Below the pieces are notes generated by a model. That model was not told where the DNA came from. It made no database searches and saw only the letters and a list, made by a program, of their open reading frames with translations. The translations under genes and the position numbers were made by a program. Shown piece by piece: positions 41,376 to 48,838 of a stretch of DNA of 64,000 nucleotides; the stretch's first letter is position 1; each line of letters starts with the position of its first letter. The stretch comes from Candidatus Accumulibacter iunctus (GTDB taxonomy: Bacteria; Pseudomonadota; Gammaproteobacteria; Burkholderiales; Rhodocyclaceae): NCBI GenBank assembly GCA_002345025.1, contig DDUX01000059.1:20381-84380 (forward strand), written 5' to 3'.

Positions 41376-41816
41376 ATGATGGACAGGCTCCTGCACCGCT
41401 ATTCGGCCTTCTTTCCGCGCTGGTGCCAGGCCTTCGGTGACCACGTTCCCGATCCCTTCGGCGAGGCGCGCGCCGTCGAGTGGGTGGTCGGTGCCGACAG
41501 CGTGGGCGTCATCGTCCTGCCCGAGGTACGGCACTGGCTGATGCGCGAGCTGCTGGCCGAAAGGCATCCCGAAGTCGAGTTCCGTCCGCACGCGATCCGT
41601 CTCAACCGGCGCGATTACGACGAGGTCGAAGTGCTCGCGACAGCCGGTTACGCAGCCCTGCACGAACTGCTGCGCGGCTGCGATGAAGCGCACATGTTCC
41701 TCACCTATCATCTGATCTACCCGCCGGGGACGCGGATCATCACCGTCTCCAGCAAGCCGCCGCTGGGGCTGCTCTACCGCGAGATGGCACCGCTGACGGT
41801 GGTCGTCAGCGAGTAG
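41376..41816 (+). CDS. conserved-looking hypothetical protein of the DUF1538 module
   Basis: A 146-residue soluble protein with no family I recognise. It begins 'MMDRLLHRYSAFFPRWCQAF' and has balanced composition and good hydrophobic periodicity ('VGVIVLPEVRHWLMRELLAE', 'HMFLTYHLIYPPGTRIITVS'), so it is a genuine gene. It starts nine bases after the CBS gene. Its last 40 codons and the following bases are duplicated at about 42752-42876, beside a REP-like element. Function unknown; an accessory of the transporter module by position only. Confidence 0.65.
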   Translation: MMDRLLHRYSAFFPRWCQAFGDHVPDPFGEARAVEWVVGADSVGVIVLPEVRHWLMRELLAERHPEVEFRPHAIRLNRRDYDEVEVLATAGYAALHELLRGCDEAHMFLTYHLIYPPGTRIITVSSKPPLGLLYREMAPLTVVVSE

Positions 41817-41916
41817 GGGCGAGAGCGCCGCCGGCTGAGCGACCCGGGTGCTGAACCCACCCGACGGTCGGCCGCCTGTGGACCGTCGTTGGAGCAGGCT
41901 CCCGGTCGTGCAGGGC

Positions 41917-41981
41917 TGTCACGTTCAGCGTGAAATCGCGGCCACACTTCTGTGAAACGTCGGTCACGCTTTCGTGAAATC
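41917..41981. repeat. three tandem 22-bp palindromic units
   Basis: Three small palindromes with centres about 22 bp apart: TCACG-ttcag-CGTGA (41919-41933), CACA-cttc-TGTG (41943-41954) and TCACG-cttt-CGTGA (41964-41977), each followed by AAA-C or AAATC. The third overlaps the last codons of hepT. Two-helical-turn spacing would place them on one DNA face. Confidence 0.6.
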
Positions 41982-42350
41982 ACCGTTCTCATGGAGGCCG
42001 TCGCCGCAGTTCTCCATGACCCTTTCCACTTGCGCAGCCAGCAACGGCAGTTCAAGCGAAACCACCTCCCAGACAATATCGAGATTGACGCCGAAATAGC
42101 GATGGATCAGGCGATCGCGCATGCCTGCCATGCTTGTCCAGGGGATATCCGCACTCTCGACACGCAACTTCTCCGAGACACCTTTGGCGGCCTCACCGAT
42201 GACTTCGATATTCCGGATGACGGCATCTTGAGTCTTGATGTCCTTGCTGAAGGCTTCGTATGACAGGTCGCCAACATAGATCGAGATTCGCTGAATCGCT
42301 TCCTGGATGTCACCGATCCACTCCACATCGGCCCGCTCAGACATGGACAA
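41964..42350 (-). CDS. hepT: HepT-like HEPN ribonuclease toxin (DUF86)
   Basis: A 128-residue all-helical HEPN protein of the DUF86/HepT group. The catalytic R-x4-H-x-Y motif is present as 'MRDRLIHRYFGV' (about 77-88). Other family features: 'DIQEAIQRISIYV' and 'DAVIRNIEVIGEAAKGVS'. HepT toxins are RNases whose Tyr is AMPylated by the partner nucleotidyltransferase. The gene overlaps mntA by 14 bp. The C-terminal codons run into the tandem palindromic repeat. An intact motif predicts an active toxin. Confidence 0.9.
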   Translation of the reverse strand: MSMSERADVEWIGDIQEAIQRISIYVGDLSYEAFSKDIKTQDAVIRNIEVIGEAAKGVSEKLRVESADIPWTSMAGMRDRLIHRYFGVNLDIVWEVVSLELPLLAAQVERVMENCGDGLHENGDFTKA

Positions 42351-42651
42351 GGCTCTCGGTGATGCTGTCCGCCACGGCTTTCCGGCGAATCTCCTTCAGG
42401 CCTGCAGGGGTGAGGACGTCGACTTTGCGTCCCAAGAGTTGTTCGAGGTATTCCAGCAGAAGAACGAAGCGAAGCCCGATGGGCCGTTCAAACTCAACGA
42501 TGAGGTCGATATCGCTGCCTTCGTGGGGGTGCCCTTTGGCGAAAGAACCAAAGAGCGCCATCTTGCGGATGCCGAATTCGCTTGCAAGATAGGCGGATTG
42601 ATCGCGAAGCAATTCCAGGATGCGCTCTTGGGTCAACATGAAAGCCAGCAT
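42337..42651 (-). CDS. mntA: MntA-like minimal nucleotidyltransferase antitoxin
   Basis: A 104-residue minimal nucleotidyltransferase. The GS-x10-DxD motif is exact in 'FGSFAKGHPHEGSDIDLIVEF' region (about 34-54, first residues G-S then D-I-D), and the third Asp is in 'KVDVLTPAG'. MntA antitoxins transfer AMP units to Tyr of HepT. Starts at 42651 or at an internal ATG four codons later. Transcribed first in the mntA-hepT pair. Confidence 0.9.
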   Translation of the reverse strand: MLAFMLTQERILELLRDQSAYLASEFGIRKMALFGSFAKGHPHEGSDIDLIVEFERPIGLRFVLLLEYLEQLLGRKVDVLTPAGLKEIRRKAVADSITESLVHV

Positions 42652-42655
42652 ACAC

Positions 42656-42740
42656 CTCTCGCGTGCGCGGGAGAAGGCCGGGGATGAGGGAAACGGTCAT
42701 GACCTTCATCTTCAGTGGTGTCGCGACCGTCATGACCGTT
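42656..42740. repeat. REP-like hairpin element, copy 2
   Basis: Related to 6816-6926: 'CGTGCGCGGGAGAAGGCCGG' then 'GGATGAGGGAAACGGTCATGAC', and a 12-bp perfect inverted repeat AACGGTCATGAC (42692-42703) / GTCATGACCGTT (42729-42740) around a longer, non-matching loop of 25 bases. The loop differs from copy 1 while the arms are conserved, so selection or element mechanics maintain the hairpin. It lies just upstream of mntA and immediately before a duplicated gene fragment. Confidence 0.75.
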
Positions 42741-42751
42741 GATGGTCATCC

Positions 42752-42876
42752 ACCTGATCTACCCGCCGGGAACGCGGATCATCACCGTCTCCAGCAAGCC
42801 GCCGCTGGGGCTGCTCTACCGCGAGATGGCGCCGCTGACGGTGGTCGTCAGCGAGTAGGGGCGAGAACGCCGCCGG
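42752..42876 (+). pseudogene. duplicated 3' end of the hypothetical gene at 41376
   Basis: About 125 bases nearly identical to 41710-41834: they encode 'LIYPPGTRIITVSSKPPLGL' through the stop (TAG at 42856) and about 20 bases beyond, differing at only a few positions by eye. There is no start or upstream coding region. It directly abuts REP-like copy 2, as the CNNM-B fragment does at 6.9 kb. Non-functional. Confidence 0.8.
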
Positions 42877-43353
42877 CCGGGTGAACCGGCAGGGGCGGCG
42901 GTGTGGTGCCTGACCATCTGTCGGACTTCCTTACACCGCGCGTCCTTCCGGGACCCGGTGCTCATGCTTTAATGGATGTTTTCCTGCGGGCACGAATCGT
43001 GCTTTTCAATACCTGAAGCTGCTTGCCGCCCGCAGTTGGCACATTCGGTCCTCGCCCGTTGCGGGATCGGTTGGCCAGGGAACGCTGCGGTCGTGGGCCG
43101 CGCCGCCGCTTTCCCGCAGGGAACCGGCTGGCGCTGTCGCCGTCGGCTGCAGCAAACGAAGGCAGGCCTTTCGGCGGCCTCATCGACAGCGAGCCCCCCC
43201 CCGCTTGTCGAAGTGGTTTGCCGGAAGGCCGCCTCCCTGTACGGCGTCGCGACGGCTTCATCTGCCGCTGCCTTGCGTGTCGGGCATCGGCAGGGCCGCT
43301 CGTCGTCCGCAGGCCGACCCGGAGACCGCCCCCTCGTGTCGTGGCGGTCTGCG
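42877..43353. other. intergenic stretch without recognisable gene
   Basis: About 477 bp downstream of the P-type ATPase gene. I see no gene. A small hairpin GCACG-aat-CGTGC followed by TTTTC near 42990-43010 could be a weak terminator on the plus strand. The rest reads as GC-rich chance frames. Confidence 0.3.
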
Positions 43354-46086
43354 TCAGGCCGAGGGCGTTCTCAGCTTTGCCGAAGCGGACCTGCCGATCG
43401 CCATCAGCAGCTTGCGCGTCTCCTCGAGCAGCAGCGTGCTTGAGGCAATCGCCGTCGCCAGCAGCCAGTCGTTCAGGCTCAGATCGACGGTGTCGAATAC
43501 GGCCTGCGCCGGTCCCCAGTGGACGGCGACGATCTGCAGGCCGACGACGCCGACGAGCGCCAGCCAGAGCTTGCCGTTGGCGAAGAACTGCCGGTTGAAG
43601 GCGCTGCCAAACTCGGCCCGGGCATTGAAGATGTTGAAGAACTGGAACAGGACGAAGGTGGTGAATGCCAGCGTCACCGCATGGGCGTGGCCGCTGCCAT
43701 CGCCCAGTCCTTCGTGGTTGCCCCAGGCGTAGGCCGCCAGCGTGCCCGCCGCCATCGTCAGGCCGTAGAGTGCCAGACGCCAGAGCCGCGCGCCGGTGAG
43801 GATGTGCGCATCGGCTGCGCGCGGCGGTGCCTGCATGATGCCGGGTCGCGCCGGCTCGACACCGAGGGTCATGGCCGGCGGGCCGTCCATGATGATGTTG
43901 ACCCAGAGGATCTGAATCGCGGTGAAGGGCGTCGGCATGCCGAACAGCGGCGCGGCGAGCACGGTGATGATGGCGCCGATATTGGTGGAAAGCTGGAAGC
44001 GGACAAACTTGACGATGTTGTCGTAGATGGTGCGTCCTTCCTCGACAGCGCGCACGATGGTGGCGAAGTTGTCGTCGGTGAGCACCAGGGTTGCGGCCTC
44101 CTTCGTGACCGCGGTGCCGGTGATGCCCATGGCGACGCCGATGTCGGCGGCTTTCAGCGCCGGGGCATCATTGACGCCGTCGCCGGTCATCGCGACGACA
44201 TGGCCGCCCGCCTGCAAGGCCTCGACGATGCGCAACTTGTGTTCGGGCGAGACGCGGGCGAAGACGGCGGTGCGCTCGGCCATCGCACTCGCCGCCGTGC
44301 CGTCGAGTCCTTCAATTTCGCAGCCCTCGCGCGCTTCGCCTGCCAGACCGAGTTCTAGGGCGATGGCGCTGGCCGTGGCGCGATGGTCCCCGGTGATCAT
44401 TTTCACGGCGATACCGGCGGCCTGGCAGACTCGGATGGCCTCCTTCGCCTCGGGGCGCGGTGGGTCGATGATGCCCACCAGCGCGATCAGCGTCAGCTCG
44501 TCGGTCCAGCGCATCAGGTCTCCGGCCGGATCGAACTCCGCCACCGGGATGGCGCGGCCGGCCAGGGCCAGCACACGCATGGCGGTTGCGGCATAGGCGT
44601 CGTTCTGCGCGGCGTATTCGCTACGCGCTGCGTCGTCCAGGCGCTGCTCGCCTGCAGGCGTCAGCCGGCGCGTCGCGCGTGCCAGCAGAACATCAGGCGC
44701 ACCCTTCACCCACATGCGGACGATGTCCCCATCGCGATGGAACGTGGCCATGAACTTGTGCGCCGAGTCGAAGGGAACTTCGGCGATGCGCGGATACCTT
44801 GCCACAAGTCGTTGCGCGTCGACGCCCGACTTTCGCGCCAGCGCCAGCAGGGCACCTTCGGTGGGGTCGCCGATCAGTTCGTCGTCCTGCAGGCGGGAAT
44901 CGGAGCACAAGGCTGCGGGCGCCAGCAATGCCGACCAGTCCGGCGGGGCTTGTTCGTCCTCCGGTTCAATGCGGCCGTTGCCGCCGTAACCTTCACCACT
45001 GACGATGAAGTGGCGGCCCAGGCAATAGACGCGGCGCGCCGTCATCTGGTTTAGGGTCAGCGTCCCGGTCTTGTCGGAGCAGATGACGCTGGTGCAGCCG
45101 AGAGTTTCCACCGCCGCCAGCTTCTTGACGATGGCGTTGCGTCTGGCCATGCGGTGCATGCCGAGCGCCAGCGTGACGGTGACCACGGCCGGCAATCCTT
45201 CGGGAATCGCCGCAACTGCCAGAGCGATGGCGGTCATCGCCGTCTTCACCAGATCGTCTCCGCGCATCACGCCGACGACGAAAATCAGCGCGACGACAAA
45301 GCCGGCGATGACGGCGAGGTGTTTCCCCAGTCTGTCGAGCTGGGTCTGCAATGGTGTGGCCGACTCGGCGGCGTCGGCCAGAAGGCCGGCGATCCTGCCC
45401 ATCTCGCTGTGCATGCCGGTGGCGGTGACCAGCGCTTCGATGCGTCCGCGCGTCACCACGGTGTTCATGAAGACCATCCCCTGCCGTTCCGCCAGTGCCG
45501 ACTCCTGCCGGACAGCTTCCGGGCTCTTGGCCACCGCGTGCGACTCGCCGGTGAGCGCGGCTTCGGCCACTTCCGCCGCGTGTGCGTCGAGCACGCGCGC
45601 ATCGGCCGGAATGCGGTCACCGGCTTCGAGCAGCAGGATGTCGCCGGGTACCAGATCGACCGCCGGGACCAGCGCTGTTTGCCCGTTGCGGCGAACGCGC
45701 GCCGTCGGCGCCAGCATGTTCTTCAGCGCCGCCAGAGCCGCCTCGGCGCGATGCTCCTGGAAGAAGCCCAGCGTCGCGTTTAGGATCACGACGATGGCGA
45801 TGACCAGGGCGTCCCCGAGATCGCCCATTGCCCCGGCCAACACGGCGCCGCCAAGCAGCACGATGACCAGAAGATTACGGAACTGGTCGAGGAACTTCTT
45901 CCAGGCCGGTCGCGGCGCTCTTTCGGCAAGCTGGTTTGCGCCGTGCGCGGCAAGCCTGGTCGCGGCCTCGGCGGAGTCGAGGCCGGCTGCCGGGTCGACA
46001 GCGAGGGCGGCGGCGACCGCTGCCGTGGTGCGTGCGTGCCAGGCGGGATCGCTTGCAGGCCGTGGCAGGGGTGATCGGGCAGACAT
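43354..46086 (-). CDS. P2-type Ca2+-ATPase-like cation pump (single-site, SPCA/PMCA-like ligand set)
   Basis: A 910-residue P2-type ATPase: actuator 'ALTGESHAVAKS', M4 'AVAAIPEGLPAVVTVTLALG', phosphorylation site 'CSDKTGTLTLNQ', nucleotide-binding 'WVKGAPDVL', hinge 'MTGDGVNDAPALKAADIGVA'. By memory alignment to SERCA, M5 'LSTNIGAIIT' keeps Asn768 but has Ala for Glu771, and M6 'WVNIIMDGPPAMTLGVEPA' keeps Asn796 and Asp800. That retains site II and loses site I, as in secretory-pathway and plasma-membrane Ca2+ pumps, so Ca2+ (or Mn2+) export is likely. AAGGA lies six bases before the ATG at 46086, favouring it over the ATG two codons upstream. Confidence 0.91.
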   Translation of the reverse strand: MSARSPLPRPASDPAWHARTTAAVAAALAVDPAAGLDSAEAATRLAAHGANQLAERAPRPAWKKFLDQFRNLLVIVLLGGAVLAGAMGDLGDALVIAIVVILNATLGFFQEHRAEAALAALKNMLAPTARVRRNGQTALVPAVDLVPGDILLLEAGDRIPADARVLDAHAAEVAEAALTGESHAVAKSPEAVRQESALAERQGMVFMNTVVTRGRIEALVTATGMHSEMGRIAGLLADAAESATPLQTQLDRLGKHLAVIAGFVVALIFVVGVMRGDDLVKTAMTAIALAVAAIPEGLPAVVTVTLALGMHRMARRNAIVKKLAAVETLGCTSVICSDKTGTLTLNQMTARRVYCLGRHFIVSGEGYGGNGRIEPEDEQAPPDWSALLAPAALCSDSRLQDDELIGDPTEGALLALARKSGVDAQRLVARYPRIAEVPFDSAHKFMATFHRDGDIVRMWVKGAPDVLLARATRRLTPAGEQRLDDAARSEYAAQNDAYAATAMRVLALAGRAIPVAEFDPAGDLMRWTDELTLIALVGIIDPPRPEAKEAIRVCQAAGIAVKMITGDHRATASAIALELGLAGEAREGCEIEGLDGTAASAMAERTAVFARVSPEHKLRIVEALQAGGHVVAMTGDGVNDAPALKAADIGVAMGITGTAVTKEAATLVLTDDNFATIVRAVEEGRTIYDNIVKFVRFQLSTNIGAIITVLAAPLFGMPTPFTAIQILWVNIIMDGPPAMTLGVEPARPGIMQAPPRAADAHILTGARLWRLALYGLTMAAGTLAAYAWGNHEGLGDGSGHAHAVTLAFTTFVLFQFFNIFNARAEFGSAFNRQFFANGKLWLALVGVVGLQIVAVHWGPAQAVFDTVDLSLNDWLLATAIASSTLLLEETRKLLMAIGRSASAKLRTPSA

Positions 46087-46606
46087 GCTCATTCCTTTCG
46101 CGGATCAACCAGACTTCGACATTCGACAGGCGCAGTCGCTGCGTGGCACCGGCACCCGGCGGCATGCCGAGAAGGCCGCGCCGCGCCCGCCACCGCCCGC
46201 AGGGCGGAGCCTGCCGCGATCCTGCCGCGTAACCTCCCGCCGGCCACTCGCCGGGCTTCGCTCAGCACCTGGAGGAGGTTCCGGCGATGGCACGCCGGCG
46301 CCGCAGGCGGCAGCAAGTGCCGACCGGCGCGGCGAGGCATGCGCGACGAGAAGTTCAGCGTCTTCCCGCGTCGCCAGCACGCTGGCGTGCCGGACGGCAC
46401 CATTGCCGAGCGGCGAAGAAGCCGGCACGACCTGATTTGATGCGCGATCTGCAACCAATCCGCGGCCGCCCACCACCCGCCACGCCGAGAAGCCGTGCCG
46501 CTGGGCCCGGTAACAGGTGGCGACGGCGATCATCGGTGCGCACTGCGTCGGCGCGGCAGCACCCTGGGCGGCTGGCGTCTCGTCCTGCTGCCCTGGCTCT
46601 GCCTGG
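46087..46606. other. intergenic stretch with no supported gene
   Basis: About 520 bp between the second P-type ATPase and the carbonic anhydrase remnant. A minus-strand open frame covers most of it but its translation is Arg/Ala/Pro-rich and matches no family I know. It may be the decayed missing half of the carbonic anhydrase region, but I cannot align it. Confidence 0.3.
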
Positions 46607-47107
46607 TCACGCTGACCTCCCGTTGCGCGATGGATTCGGCTTCCGCCGAACGGGCGGTGCAACGCCCGCTAGTGCTTGATTCCGGCGTCCTGACCGGCCT
46701 GTGGGGCGCCGATTGGTTCGAAGGCGTTGCATGCCGGATGGTAACTCGCCGCCTGCTCCGGAACCGCTCATCAAGGCATGGATGCCCCGGCACTGGGCGT
46801 GACCGACGACGATGACATGCTCGACGGCGAGCGACAGTACGGCGAATTCCAGCGCCGCCGGTACGCTGGCGAAGCTGCCGCCCGGCTCGTATGGCGGAAC
46901 CGGATTGGCCACGTAGCGCACGGCGAACACGTCGCCCGGCCCGGCGCCCGTCAACAGCGCCGGATCGACGCGGGAGTCGGTGCAGGCCATGATCACCCCC
47001 TTGCGGCGCTGCCCCTGCCGAAGCTGCTCAAAAAGTTCGCGCTCCTCGCTGAAGTGCTTCTCCTGGGAGCGGCTGCAGCCGGCGATGAAGTTGGCGATAT
47101 CTTTCAT
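46607..47107 (-). pseudogene. truncated beta-carbonic anhydrase
   Basis: The first 115 residues are a beta-carbonic anhydrase: 'IANFIAGCSRSQEKHF', zinc ligands Cys and Asp in 'VIMACTDSRVDPALL' and His and Cys in 'VIVVGHAQCRGIHALM'. After 'SGSGAGGELPSG' the chain becomes Arg-rich and unrelated; the C-terminal helices (about 90 residues) needed for the dimer are missing. All four zinc-site residues are present but the fold is incomplete, so it is probably inactive. An intact paralogue lies at 55789. Confidence 0.78.
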
Positions 47108-47190
47108 GATGCATGCCCCTTGTCGCAGTGGTTCGATGCGGGTGATGCTTCCGGGCGTGGCGCCACTCTGCCTTCGCCGTTACCTTACTC

Positions 47191-47223
47191 GCCGCGTCAA
47201 GCGCGTGCTGCGCTTGACGCGGC
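47191..47223. repeat. perfect 14-bp inverted repeat (hairpin)
   Basis: GCCGCGTCAAGCGC (47191-47204) and its exact complement (47210-47223) around a 5-base loop. It lies downstream of the sodium-channel gene on the minus strand. There is no T-run on that side, so it is not a standard terminator; it could be a mRNA-stabilising hairpin or protein site. Confidence 0.7.
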
Positions 47224-47400
47224 ATGTCATTTTCCTCGTTCGTGTCGGGCCAGCACCTTGTCCGCGGACCCGTCGGTAACGACGAAGTGCCCAGTCAGGT
47301 CCGCAGCACGGCGATACGTTCCGCCAACCGCGCTCGGTCCTCAACGGCAACCGATCGACCAGGTGGTCGATGGCGCGCGAGAGGAACGGGAAGGCGCGTT

Positions 47401-48306
47401 TCATGACTCGTCCCTGGCGATGCGGTTCGGCGATGGCGCTGGCGCGCGCGGGGACGCCGTCGTTGCGCTGGCCGACAGCATGGCTTTCAGTGCGCGGATC
47501 TCTTCGCGCAGGCTGCGCATCTCGGCGTGCAGGTCGGCCTCGATGTGCTCGCGTGCCGCTTCCACGACCCGTTTCGTGTCGTGCTGCTCCGCCTCGGTGT
47601 AGCTCTGCATGGCGTTGACAATGATGGCGATGAACAGATTGAGCATGGTGAAGGTCGCCACCAGAATGAAGGGGACGAAGAAGGCCCATGCGTAAGGAAA
47701 GCTCTCCATCACCGGCCGGGCGATGCCCATTGACCAGCTCTCCAGGGTCATGACCTGGAACAGGGTGTAAAGGGAGCGGCCTAGATTGCCGAACCATTCG
47801 GGGTGGGTTGCCGCGAACAGCTTGGTGGCAATCACCGCGAAGACATAGTAGATGAGCAGCAGCACCATGGCGATCGACCCGAGGCCCGGAATCGCCGCCA
47901 GCAAGGCCCCGACGACACGCCGCATCGACGGCACCATGGTCAGCAGACGCAGCACCCGCAGCACGCGCAGCGCGCGCAGCACGGCCAGCGGCCCGGTCGC
48001 CGGGAGCAGCGCAATGGCGACCACGGCGAAATCGAAGACGCTCCAGGGATCGCGCCAGAAAGCCGCACGGTGGGCGTAGAGCCGCAGGGCGATCTCGCCG
48101 ACGAACACCGCCAGCATGGCGCGGTCAAGCTGGATGATCAGCCCGCCTGCCGCCGCCATCGCGCTGGGCGAGGTTTCCAGGCCGAGCACGACGGCATTGA
48201 GCACGATCAGGCAGATGATGAAGTTCTGCACGCGCGGCTGTTCGACCCAGGCGCGTACCCGCTGGCGTCGGCTGCTGTCAGGGAGCGTATTCATGTTCGT
48301 ACTCAT
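47401..48306 (-). CDS. bacterial voltage-gated sodium channel (NaChBac-like ion transport protein)
   Basis: A 301-residue, six-span channel subunit. S1 'NFIICLIVLNAVVLGLETS', S2 'LDRAMLAVFVGEIALRLYAH', S3 'SVFDFAVVAIALLPA', S4 voltage sensor 'LRALRVLRVLRLLTMVPSMR' with Arg at every third position, and a pore with selectivity filter 'TLESWSM', the Na+-selective form of bacterial channels. S6 is 'TMLNLFIAIIVNAMQS'. A long C-terminal coiled coil (about 235-280, 'RVVEAAREHIEADLHAEMRS') should tetramerise the channel. Why a freshwater-type bacterium keeps one beside Na+ antiporters is unclear; motility or alkaline pH homeostasis are known roles in other species. Confidence 0.92.
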   Translation of the reverse strand: MSTNMNTLPDSSRRQRVRAWVEQPRVQNFIICLIVLNAVVLGLETSPSAMAAAGGLIIQLDRAMLAVFVGEIALRLYAHRAAFWRDPWSVFDFAVVAIALLPATGPLAVLRALRVLRVLRLLTMVPSMRRVVGALLAAIPGLGSIAMVLLLIYYVFAVIATKLFAATHPEWFGNLGRSLYTLFQVMTLESWSMGIARPVMESFPYAWAFFVPFILVATFTMLNLFIAIIVNAMQSYTEAEQHDTKRVVEAAREHIEADLHAEMRSLREEIRALKAMLSASATTASPRAPAPSPNRIARDES

Positions 48307-48313
48307 GGTTGTT

Positions 48314-48584
48314 TCAGCGACACGCCAGTAGGCCCAACGCCAGCGGCGCGGTCATTGTCAAGCCCAGATGGCCGATATACCCATACGGGGCCTCCCAGGC
48401 GCGCGACACGTCTGCCGGCATTGGCCCGGTCTCGATCGGCAACCTGGCGCCGCCGTTCTCCGCTACCGCCATTTCGGCGACGTCGATGGCCAGGATCCCG
48501 TGCGCCCTGGCGGCGTCCGGGCCCTGGCCATCAGGGCGGTTACCACCCCGACGTCGCCGCCGGGAAGGAGTTGGCCTGCCGTCA
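48314..48584 (-). pseudogene. possible frameshifted small gene upstream of the sodium channel
   Basis: From the ATG at 48584 the minus strand reads 'MTAGQLLPGGDVGVVTALMA', and after a one-base shift continues with protein-like sequence 'LAIDVAEMAVAENGGARLP' to 'LTMTAPLALGLLACR' and a stop at 48314. The full distance is 271 bp, one base more than a multiple of three, fitting a single insertion. I do not recognise the family. Could be a real frameshifted gene or chance. Confidence 0.3.
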
Positions 48585-48664
48585 TGTTACTCGGGCTAGC
48601 GATCCTCATGTTGCTCGTCCTTGCTGATCAGCCCTGTTCGCCGCACGACGATTGCTACGTATGC

Positions 48665-48716
48665 ACCCCAGCCGGTGCAGCCAGAGCCTGAACAGGTTGA
48701 AGAGGGAAACATACAT
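48665..48716 (-). pseudogene. Bax-inhibitor-1-like 3' remnant
   Basis: The minus strand reads 'MYVSLFNLFRLWLHRLGC', which mirrors the C terminus of the intact Bax-inhibitor protein at 58907 ('LFVSIFNLFTSLLHLLGFMN'); the DNA also aligns over about 40 bases (GGTTGAAGA.GGAAAC shared). Only the tip survives. It is joined to the 122-bp spacer repeat downstream of the HPF gene. Confidence 0.55.
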
Positions 48717-48838
48717 CCACGCGCCCGGCTCCTGACTCAGGACCCTAGGCCCAAAGCCAGTTGGCCGGCATCCCGGCGGCGACGACCTCATGTGGACCGT
48801 GGGTCGGGATTTACGTCTCAGTCTCCCTCTTCCAGCAC
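48717..48838. repeat. 122-bp duplicated segment, copy A
   Basis: Matches 56816-56937 over its whole length with about 87% identity counted by eye and no gaps. It covers the last codons of HPF copy 2 ('VLEEGD' and stop) and the bases after; in copy B the same stretch is the end of the DUF4914 gene ('VLEEDD' and stop). This shows the HPF gene end was derived from a DUF4914 gene. Confidence 0.88.

Noticed and set aside
46105..46662. 185-codon minus-strand frame between the second P-type ATPase and the carbonic anhydrase remnant
   Set aside because: Pro/Ala/Arg-rich without any recognisable domain; no ribosome-binding site.
47180..47404. 74-residue minus-strand frame starting in overlap with the sodium-channel stop
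   Set aside because: The ATGA overlap is attractive, but after about 30 residues the composition becomes Arg-rich, it runs through the perfect hairpin, and no family matches.
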